Both the position numbers and the translations under genes were made by a program. From the NCBI GenBank assembly GCA_963726575.1, contig CAVSCR010000005.1, forward strand, positions 1,018,807 to 1,082,806: a stretch of DNA of 64,000 bases, given 5' to 3'. The notes beneath the pieces are model-generated. The model searched no databases, was not told the origin of the DNA, and saw only the letters and a program-made list of their open reading frames with translations. Below are positions 58,276 to 64,000 of this stretch, one piece after another (positions within the stretch are counted from its first letter, which is position 1; every line of letters begins with the position of its first letter). The DNA is from CAVSCR01 sp963726575. Its GTDB lineage: Bacteria; Actinomycetota; Actinomycetes; JAHEKZ01.

Positions 58276-58815
58276 CTACTTCTGGTCGGCAACGTAGTCA
58301 TCGATGTCGTTCACGAAGAGACCGAGCGAGTCTCCCTTAGCGAGCCCCTTGTTGTTGTGGCCGAAGTCTCGACGGATGGCTAGGAGCAGCCGCTCAGGCT
58401 CGAACAGCGACTGCGCACCTTCCAGATCGGCAGCTCGTCTGCGGTAGCGCGACCAAGTAGCAAGTACTTCGTCGGAAGCCCAGGTGATCAACAACGGCGT
58501 GATCTTGACCATGAAATCGCCAAGGCGCTGCGAGTCTTCCGCAGTCGGCTCCTCGTCCGTGCCGAGCTTGAAGATGGCGAAGAGCTCCTCAACAAGCTCC
58601 GAGTACATCGGGATCTTCTTCTCGCGGATCTCCCGATCCAGCGCGTCACGCCGCTCTCGGTAGCGCCCATAGACAACCGTCGCGACAGAAACAAGCGTCG
58701 TCGCGACTGCGGCAACCAGTGCGGCCGCCACCGTCGGGTCCACCTCTGTCAGCAGGTTCTGGAACAGCCACTTGAGGACGAACCCGATGGCACGCCACGG
58801 GCAACCCATGCACAC
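58276..58815 (-). CDS. Membrane-anchored accessory protein of unknown function
   Basis: 179 aa. An N-terminal transmembrane helix (TVAAALVAAVATTLVSVATVVY, about residues 27-48) is followed by a basic YRERRDALDREIREKKIPMY helix and a helical body with LLITWASDEVLATWSRYR. The W-(A/G)-S-D-E-V pattern and layout recall short membrane proteins scattered on phage and mobile islands (recollection only). ATG 58815; codon use is less GC-extreme than neighbours. Lies between the 16-nt direct repeats. Confidence 0.65.
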   Translation of the reverse strand: MCMGCPWRAIGFVLKWLFQNLLTEVDPTVAAALVAAVATTLVSVATVVYGRYRERRDALDREIREKKIPMYSELVEELFAIFKLGTDEEPTAEDSQRLGDFMVKITPLLITWASDEVLATWSRYRRRAADLEGAQSLFEPERLLLAIRRDFGHNNKGLAKGDSLGLFVNDIDDYVADQK

Positions 58816-59198
58816 CGAACACTCGCGGTGCGCTCAAGCGGCAACACGTCACCGATGCCAGCCGCCACTACATCGGCAAGGAAGCCGACCGCATCGAGGA
58901 CGTAGATGCTGGACTCGTGGGCAACCCCGACGACGTCCAAACCACATACACCCGGACCATCGACGCCAGAGCGCAGCTGCACGCGCGCCTGCAACGACAC
59001 TCCACCCAAGACATCGTGCGCGCAGCCATGCGGGTAGAGCAGCCGATACAGCACTCGGAACAGGCACTCCTGCGAACAGTCCAGCGCATTAGGCAAGGCA
59101 CACGCCCACGAGCAGCCACCCTGCAACTGCTGCTGGCGGCACTCGACGCCCTCGAACAGCCCGGGACCCCAGCGAGCCCACGCAGGCAGCCTGACTAA
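58776..59198 (+). pseudogene. 3' remnant of an unknown gene
   Basis: An open frame with no credible start: in-frame stop at 58773, then RGALKRQHVTDASRHYIGK..., a charged, helical C-terminal domain running to 59198. The only in-frame start codon is GTG 58917, with no Shine-Dalgarno. Its 5' end overlaps the divergent membrane-protein gene. Looks like a C-terminal fragment, perhaps of a recombinase or phage-type protein; identity not established. Confidence 0.4.
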
Positions 59199-59211
59199 CT
59201 GGTGTACCGGG
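59196..59211. repeat. 16-nt direct repeat TAACTGGTGTACCGGG, copy 2
   Basis: Second exact copy, starting within the stop codon of the gene remnant and marking the right edge of the 1.16-kb accessory patch. Confidence 0.65.
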
Positions 59212-59222
59212 CGCACCGAGCC

Positions 59223-59336
59223 TCAGGCCCGGAACAGGTCAATGCCGCACCACTTCCTGCCGATGACGAGGGGGACCGGGCGGTTCCTGCGCGAGGCGGT
59301 GCCGCCTGGTTCAGGTGGTGGGGTGTAGGTGGTCAT
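59223..59336 (-). CDS. 37-aa ORF with strong ribosome-binding site
   Basis: ATG 59336 preceded by AAAGGAGA at 8 nt. Sequence begins MTTYTPPPEPGGTASRRNR and ends GRKWCGIDLFRA. Pro/Arg-rich, no membrane span. Same strand as the ABC permease but 123 nt beyond its stop, so it could be a small downstream operon member or separate. Supported only by start signal and frame. Confidence 0.45.
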   Translation of the reverse strand: MTTYTPPPEPGGTASRRNRPVPLVIGRKWCGIDLFRA

Positions 59337-59459
59337 GGTTGTGGTCTCCTTTCCCGTCGCCGGGCGACGTCATGGCCGGGGCGCTGAGCCGATCCACCAC
59401 GAAACGGCGGTATCCGGAACGCGCATATGGGTCCCGGATAGCGCCGCCCGTGTGTGTGG

Positions 59460-60272
59460 CTACTTGACCTCTGAGCGGCGCAGGGAGAGCAGCCCGACGA
59501 CGAGGGGAATGACGATCCAGATCATCGTGGTCGAGCCGAGCATCGCCCACTCCTTGACAGTGTTCGTGGCGCCATTGAGGAGCGACACCTGCGTGTAGTG
59601 CCAGTCGATCCACGGCTGCAGGTCCTCGAACCACGAGCGCACCTGGGCCAGGAGCGCGAGGATGCCCGGCATGACCAGTGAAGCCACGAAGTAGCCCACG
59701 ATCGCGGCCGCGGAGTTGCGCAGCACGACACCGAGGGCGAAGCCGAAGGCCATGCCAACCAGGTTGTAGAGCACCATCTGGAGTGCCATGGACAACGAAA
59801 TGTCCCACGCGGTGTCGAGGCCTGCGAGTGCGGCACCGGCCACGTTGCCGAGGGCGCCAACCGCAAAGGCGACGGAGACGGCGCCGACGCCCACCAGGAG
59901 GGTCGCTATCGCCTTGGCGCCGATCACGCGGCCGCGGCTCGGCACCAGCGTGAACGTCGTGAGCCCACTTCGCTGGTTCCACTCACCCGTGACGGCCAGG
60001 ATCGCGATCATCGGCAAGATCACCGACATCGGGAACCCGCTCGCCCTCACGAAGTTCTGGTAGGTGACGTCGCTGTTGAGGCCGAAGACGAGAAGCGACC
60101 CGGCCGAGATGGGCGACAGGACGCCGATGCAGACCAGCATCCAGAATCCCGAGCGGGTGTTGAACATCTTGCGCAGCTCGACCTTGGCGAGGCGGCTGGT
60201 CGGGATGGGCTGGGCGGTCCGTCGGGCCGGCTCGGCCTCGATGGTGTCGGGAGGGACGATCGTGGAGGTCAT
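59460..60272 (-). CDS. ABC-2 type transporter permease
   Basis: 270 aa, six hydrophobic spans (SGFWMLVCIGVLSPISAGS, ILPMIAILAVTGEW, AIATLLVGVGAVSVAFAVG, MALQMVLYNLVGMAFGFALG, AAAIVGYFVASLVMPGILALL, TMIWIVIPLVVGLLSL). TGEWNQRSGLTTFTLVPSRG is the conserved cytoplasmic loop. ATGA overlap with the ATPase. Exports a drug, lipid or peptide; unknown. Confidence 0.9.
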   Translation of the reverse strand: MTSTIVPPDTIEAEPARRTAQPIPTSRLAKVELRKMFNTRSGFWMLVCIGVLSPISAGSLLVFGLNSDVTYQNFVRASGFPMSVILPMIAILAVTGEWNQRSGLTTFTLVPSRGRVIGAKAIATLLVGVGAVSVAFAVGALGNVAGAALAGLDTAWDISLSMALQMVLYNLVGMAFGFALGVVLRNSAAAIVGYFVASLVMPGILALLAQVRSWFEDLQPWIDWHYTQVSLLNGATNTVKEWAMLGSTTMIWIVIPLVVGLLSLRRSEVK

Positions 60273-61168
60273 GCCGCAACTCCTTCGCGTTGGGTGTCGG
60301 CAGTGAGCGACAGGAACATGTCTTCGAGCCCGGTGCCTTCGGCGGACCGGAGCTCGGTGAGGGCGATGCCAGCTGTCAGGGCCACGGCCCCCACCCGAGC
60401 AGGGTCGGCGTCCGTGCGTACCGAGCCGTCCCCTGCGAGCGTGCTGGGGATCCCGGCCTGCTCGAGGGCGTGTGCGAGGTCGCGCGGTGACGTCGACCTG
60501 ACGAGCGTCCCCGCTGCGGCGAGAAGCTCTTCCTTGGTGCCGGCCGCGACGATCTTGCCGTTGCCGATCACGACCAGATCGTCGGCGATGACCTCGATCT
60601 CGTGGAGCAGGTGCGAGGACAACAGGACGGTGCCGCCCTGGCTGGCGAAGCCCGTCAGCAGGTCGCGCATCCACCTGATCCCGGCAGGGTCGAGCCCGTT
60701 GGCCGGTTCGTCGAGGATCAGCACCTGGGGGTCCCCGAGCAGTGCGGTGCCGATGCCGAGGCGTTGACGCATGCCGAGGGAGTAGTTGCGCACCCGGCGC
60801 TTGGCCTCCGATGATGTCAGGCTGACGAGCTCGAGCATCTCGTCGACGCGGCGGCGGGGCAGACCCATGGTGTCGGCGGCGATCGTGAGGATTTCGCGTC
60901 CGGTGCGACCGGCGTGCTGGGCGGAGGCGTCCAGGAGGACGCCCACCTCGAGGCCGGGGTTGGGGAGGTCGGCGAACCGTTCTCCGTTGATGGTCGCGGT
61001 GCCGGACGTCGGGACGGTCAGGCCGACCATGACGCGCATCGTGGTGGACTTGCCGGCGCCGTTCGGGCCGAGGAAGCCGGTCACGCGCCCCGGCCGGGCA
61101 GTGAAGGAGACGTTGTCGACGGCGGTGAAGCCGGCGTACCTCCGTGTCAGTGACTCAACAGTGATCAT
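60269..61168 (-). CDS. ABC transporter ATP-binding protein
   Basis: 299 aa. Walker A GPNGAGKST, signature YSLGMRQRLGIG, Walker B LILDEPANGLD and switch His in LLSSHLLHE. DrrA/CcmA-like drug-exporter branch with a C-terminal regulatory extension. ATG 61168; divergent from the NarL-type kinase gene with 132 nt between, so the two-component system probably controls the exporter. Confidence 0.92.
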   Translation of the reverse strand: MITVESLTRRYAGFTAVDNVSFTARPGRVTGFLGPNGAGKSTTMRVMVGLTVPTSGTATINGERFADLPNPGLEVGVLLDASAQHAGRTGREILTIAADTMGLPRRRVDEMLELVSLTSSEAKRRVRNYSLGMRQRLGIGTALLGDPQVLILDEPANGLDPAGIRWMRDLLTGFASQGGTVLLSSHLLHEIEVIADDLVVIGNGKIVAAGTKEELLAAAGTLVRSTSPRDLAHALEQAGIPSTLAGDGSVRTDADPARVGAVALTAGIALTELRSAEGTGLEDMFLSLTADTQREGVAA

Positions 61169-61288
61169 GTGACAACCCTCGCCGCGTCGCGGCCGTGCGC
61201 GCATCGGCGTCGAGGCCGGACCCTCCTCCGCCGTTGTAAGGAGCGGTGTCTCGTTCTTTCGGTCGGTCCGGGACGCCTGGGCGTTCCC

Positions 61289-61294
61289 TAGGCT
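61289..61294 (+). promoter_or_regulatory. -10 element of the kinase gene (leaderless)
   Basis: TAGGCT followed by 6 nt and GTG; no Shine-Dalgarno. Confidence 0.5.
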
Positions 61295-61300
61295 GGGTGT

Positions 61301-62446
61301 GTGAGCACCAACGCCCTGAGCTCGCTGTGGGCCGAGCCTCGCGCCGCCGACGCCCCCGCACGCGGGTGGCGCGATTGGGTGCTGGTCGGGGTGTTGATGG
61401 TGACGGCGCTGCTCGAGGGAGTCCTCCGGGACGACGTGGCCTGGCGTCCGTTCGCGACGATCCTGGCGGTCGGACTCGCGTCGGTGCTGCTGTGGCGGCG
61501 TACCCGGCCGTTGGCGTGTGTCGTGGTGGGCTTCGGCACCGCGATGATGTTGGGGTTGGCGACCCTGGCGGGCGGGGCCCCCAATGTCGGCCTCGACACG
61601 ATGGTCTACGTCGACCTGGTGCTCGTCTACGCGCTGGTCCGCTGGGGCTCAGGACGCGAGATCGTGATCGGGCTGGCGGTGGTGCTCGTCGCTGCGGTAA
61701 TCGGTACGGTCGCCGACTACACCGGCCCGTCCGACGTCATTGGTGGGTTCGGCATTCTGGTGGCCACTGCCGCGGGCGGAGCGGCGTTCCGCTACCGGGC
61801 CGAGAGCTGGCGCCGGGCGTTGGACCAGGTCCGCAGCCAGGAGCGGGTCGGCCTCGCGCGCGAGCTGCACGACATGGTCGCCCACCACGTCTCGGCCATC
61901 GCTGTGCAGGCGCAGGCGGGCCGGGCGGTGGCCGGGCAGCGACCTGAGGCGGCACTCGAGGCGCTGGCGGTCATCGAAGGGGAGGCGTCGCGGACGCTCG
62001 CGGAGATGCGGGCGATGGTCCGGGTGCTGCGCGACGGAGCGCCGGCGGAGTACGCCCCTCAGCCCGGTGTCGCCGACCTGGTGTCCCTCGCCCGCCGCGA
62101 ACCGGTGCCGGTCGTCGACGTGGAGGTGCCAGATGACCTGGACGAACTTCCGCTCCAGGTCGACGCCGCGGTCTACCGGCTGGCGCAAGAAGCGCTGACC
62201 AACGCCCTGCGGCACGCCCGCAAACCATCGCGTGTGGAGATCCGGGTCGTCCAGGGTGGAGGAAGGCTACGGCTGCGCGTGACCGACGACGGACAGATCG
62301 ACCTGGCGCGGCCGGCGAGCCACGGCTTCGGGCTGCTGGGGATGACCGAGCGCGTGCAGCTGCTCGGCGGCACGCTACGTGCCGGACCGGCGCCCGAGGG
62401 CGGGTGGACGGTCGACGCCGAGCTGCCGACTGAGGTAGCCCGATGA
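61301..62446 (+). CDS. NarL-type sensor histidine kinase (HisKA_3)
   Basis: 381 aa from GTG 61301. About five N-terminal spans, HisKA_3 dimerisation box ARELHDMVAHHVSAIAVQAQ with the phospho-His, ATP lid with LAQEALTNALRHA and GFGLLGMTERVQLLGGTL. No extracellular sensor loop of size, so it likely senses within the membrane, as exporter-linked kinases do. ATGA overlap with the response regulator. Confidence 0.94.
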   Translation: MSTNALSSLWAEPRAADAPARGWRDWVLVGVLMVTALLEGVLRDDVAWRPFATILAVGLASVLLWRRTRPLACVVVGFGTAMMLGLATLAGGAPNVGLDTMVYVDLVLVYALVRWGSGREIVIGLAVVLVAAVIGTVADYTGPSDVIGGFGILVATAAGGAAFRYRAESWRRALDQVRSQERVGLARELHDMVAHHVSAIAVQAQAGRAVAGQRPEAALEALAVIEGEASRTLAEMRAMVRVLRDGAPAEYAPQPGVADLVSLARREPVPVVDVEVPDDLDELPLQVDAAVYRLAQEALTNALRHARKPSRVEIRVVQGGGRLRLRVTDDGQIDLARPASHGFGLLGMTERVQLLGGTLRAGPAPEGGWTVDAELPTEVAR

Positions 62447-63099
62447 CGGTGCGCGTGCTGGTGGCCGACGACCAGGACCTGGTGCGTACCGGCCTGTCCA
62501 TGATCCTTGACGCGCAGTCTGGCATCGAGGTCGTCGGCCAGGCCGCCGATGGCCACGCCGCGGTCGAGCTGGCTCGTCGGCTTCGCCCCGACGTGTGCCT
62601 GGTCGACATGCGGATGCCCGGGCTCGACGGGATCGAGGTGACCGAGCTCCTCGCAGGGCGGGGCGTGCAGGACCCGATCGCGGTGGTGGTGATCACGACC
62701 TTCGACCTCGACGAGTACGTTCACGGCGCGCTCCGGGCAGGGGCCCGAGGCTTCCTGCTCAAGGACGCCGGGCCGGAGCTGCTCGTCCAGGCCGTGCACG
62801 CCGCGGCCGTCGGCGATGCCCTGATCGCGCCGAACATCACCCGGCGACTCCTGTCCACCTTGGCTGCCAGGGAACCGTCGAGCCGACGTACTCAACCGAT
62901 CCAGCCCCTCACCGCCCGCGAGGAGGAGGTGCTGGCGCTGGTCGCCCTTGGCCGCACAAACGCCGAGATCGCCGCCGACCTCTTCATCGGCCTGACGACC
63001 GCCAAGACCCACGTCGCGAGCCTGCTGGCCAAGATCGGCGCCCGCAACAGGGTCGAGATCGCGATGTGGGCCTACGACACCGGCCGGGTCCGGGAGTAG
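62443..63099 (+). CDS. LuxR/NarL-family response regulator
   Basis: 218 aa. Receiver: ADDQDLVRTG, phospho-Asp in VCLVDMRMPGLDG, Lys in GFLLKDAG. HTH: LTAREEEVLALVALGRTNAEIAADLFIGLTTAKTHVASLLAKI. Partner of the preceding kinase, likely activating the divergent ABC exporter. Confidence 0.94.
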   Translation: MTVRVLVADDQDLVRTGLSMILDAQSGIEVVGQAADGHAAVELARRLRPDVCLVDMRMPGLDGIEVTELLAGRGVQDPIAVVVITTFDLDEYVHGALRAGARGFLLKDAGPELLVQAVHAAAVGDALIAPNITRRLLSTLAAREPSSRRTQPIQPLTAREEEVLALVALGRTNAEIAADLFIGLTTAKTHVASLLAKIGARNRVEIAMWAYDTGRVRE

Positions 63100-63461
63100 G
63101 GGCCGGCCAGCTCCGCCGGCAGGAAGGCCGGCAGCGGCGAACCCTCCCGCCGAGTTCTGCGGGAGCACCCTCACAGGTCGGGACCTGCGGTTGTGGGCAG
63201 GCGCGGGGGTCCAACCGCGCCGGACTTCCACTTGTCCGGTGTACGGCAGGGGCCATCACTCGATTCTGAGTGCGTCACAGTGGGCGGAATGACGCGGCTC
63301 AATCGCCCACGGCGACGACCTAAGGCGGGTTCCTTGTCGACCATGAGCGCACGAACAGAACCACTATGCACCGGTCCGCCACATCCCGGACATGCCGCGA
63401 GCGGGCACGCGAGGCGCCGCCCATCGCATGCCGATCTCCGCGACCATTCTTGCTCGTCGAT
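63100..63461. other. 362-nt stretch without a gene
   Basis: Directly after the regulator stop come GCCGGC repeats able to form a stem (GCCGGC-AGGAAG-GCCGGC, 63119-63136), a likely terminator. The remainder has no start with ribosome-binding site and no recognisable product on either strand. Confidence 0.55.
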
Positions 63462-63761
63462 TCAGACCTCCTCGACGTCGGGGTCGTCGAGGTAGCGCTG
63501 CAGCGGCCCGAACCCGGCGACGACGTCGTGGACGCGTTGCGCCACAGCGTTTGGGTCGGTAAGTGGTGGGAGGGTTCCGGCGAGACTGCGCTCGTCGTAG
63601 TCGGCGAGCACCTCGGCGACCAGCGCGCGGACCGCGTCGGCGTCCACGAGTGGGTCGAGACCACGGCGGCGCACCAGCTCGCGGACCTCGGCCTCGACGA
63701 CGTCTCCGAGGAGGCGATCTCGTGCAGAGTGTTCCGAGCCCGGGCAAGACGCCCGGCAGGC
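63462..63761 (-). pseudogene. N-terminal remnant of a CpaF/TadA-type secretion ATPase
   Basis: Reading leftward, LGDVVEAEVRELVRRRG, VADYDERSLAGTLPPLTDP and VAGFGPLQRYLDDPDVEEV are the N-terminal domain of CpaF/TadA-like pilus or secretion ATPases. The next codon should be Trp (EEVWIN); here it is TGA at 63462-63464, and the sequence beyond no longer resembles the family, so the ATPase core is gone. No clear start is seen upstream. Truncated relic beside the inverted repeat. Confidence 0.7.
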
Positions 63762-63958
63762 CACCAGGTGCCTTCTGATTGATCCGTAGCGCCTGGCCGG
63801 GTCCCGGCACCGGTCGGAGGGACGAAGTAGGCCCCTCCCCAATCCTCAATCGTTGTCACGAGCACATTGTGGGACATCAAGGCTGCAGTTGACCGCCGCG
63901 CACACTTCGAAGTGAGCCACGGCCAAGTGACTCCAAGTCGGGGCAGATCGGTAGCAGC

Positions 63959-64000
63959 GTTCAAGATCAAACGACACTTCAGGCCCTCTATCTCCTATCC
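63959..64000 (-). repeat. 42-nt inverted repeat, right copy (window end)
   Basis: Reverse complement of 58125-58166 with two mismatches. The window stops exactly here, so whether the similarity extends further cannot be seen. Confidence 0.8.

Noticed and set aside
58034..59211. A complete insertion sequence
   Set aside because: No transposase gene and no terminal inverted repeats at the direct-repeat borders.
63171..63371. Small minus-strand ORF downstream of the cpaF relic
   Set aside because: No start signal or similarity; composition is like non-coding GC-rich DNA.

Overview
The window is GC-rich chromosome from an actinobacterium. Supporting signs are the furA-katG pair, GlbO-type globin, oligoribonuclease, WS/DGAT-type acyltransferase, DUF5130, EttA, a mycobacterial Acg-like nitroreductase beside a universal stress protein, many 4-bp ATGA/GTGA gene overlaps, and at least nine genes whose start codon lies 6-8 nt behind a TANNNT -10 element (leaderless promoters). 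A Propionibacteriales/Nocardioides-like host would fit, but the genus cannot be fixed from this sequence alone.

Layout. 1-5.7 kb: acyl-CoA synthetase (cut by the window edge), catalase-peroxidase with its Fur regulator, a tiny Cys-rich protein, a CstR/CsoR-like repressor facing an AhpD-like gene across a perfect 16-bp palindrome, and a hemerythrin; together an oxidative/persulfide stress block. 5.7-11.5 kb: hypF-C-D-E hydrogenase maturation genes behind a PAP2 protein, with no hydrogenase structural genes in view. 11.7-19.3 kb: housekeeping genes (aminopeptidase N, HNH nuclease, prolyl oligopeptidase, MscS channel, globin).

19.3-38.1 kb is the most unusual part. A two-component system overlaps a CopC-CopD fusion. 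It is followed by five co-directional genes for exported proteins: a very large beta-helix surface protein, three tandem cupredoxin-fold (multicopper-oxidase-like) proteins with different surviving copper ligands, and a single-pass membrane protein. A converging, presumably exported DUF1800-DUF1501 pair and an ECF sigma/anti-sigma-like pair lie beyond. The first part of this locus (24.6-30.3 kb) carries about 19 single-base indels, nearly all in short base runs, that break the reading frame. This looks like local consensus error or very recent decay. I propose the locus as a candidate undescribed extracellular copper-protein system.

38.2-57.8 kb: thioesterase, EttA, SSB, a P450 translationally coupled to a Rieske ferredoxin, an alpha/beta hydrolase, a second (CSLREA) beta-helix protein, tRNA-Arg, pentapeptide protein, acyltransferase, USP-Acg nitroreductase, Orn, tRNA-His, a cytochrome b/molybdopterin pair, an M20 peptidase and two tandem small paralogues next to tRNA-Lys.

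57.8-64 kb: downstream of tRNA-Lys lies a small accessory patch with a 16-nt direct repeat, a membrane-anchored unknown protein, a gene remnant and a 37-aa ORF. Then come an ABC exporter divergent from a NarL-type two-component system and a truncated cpaF/tadA remnant. A 42-nt inverted repeat (40/42 identical) links position 58125 with the last bases of the window, suggesting a mobile or rearranged segment boundary.
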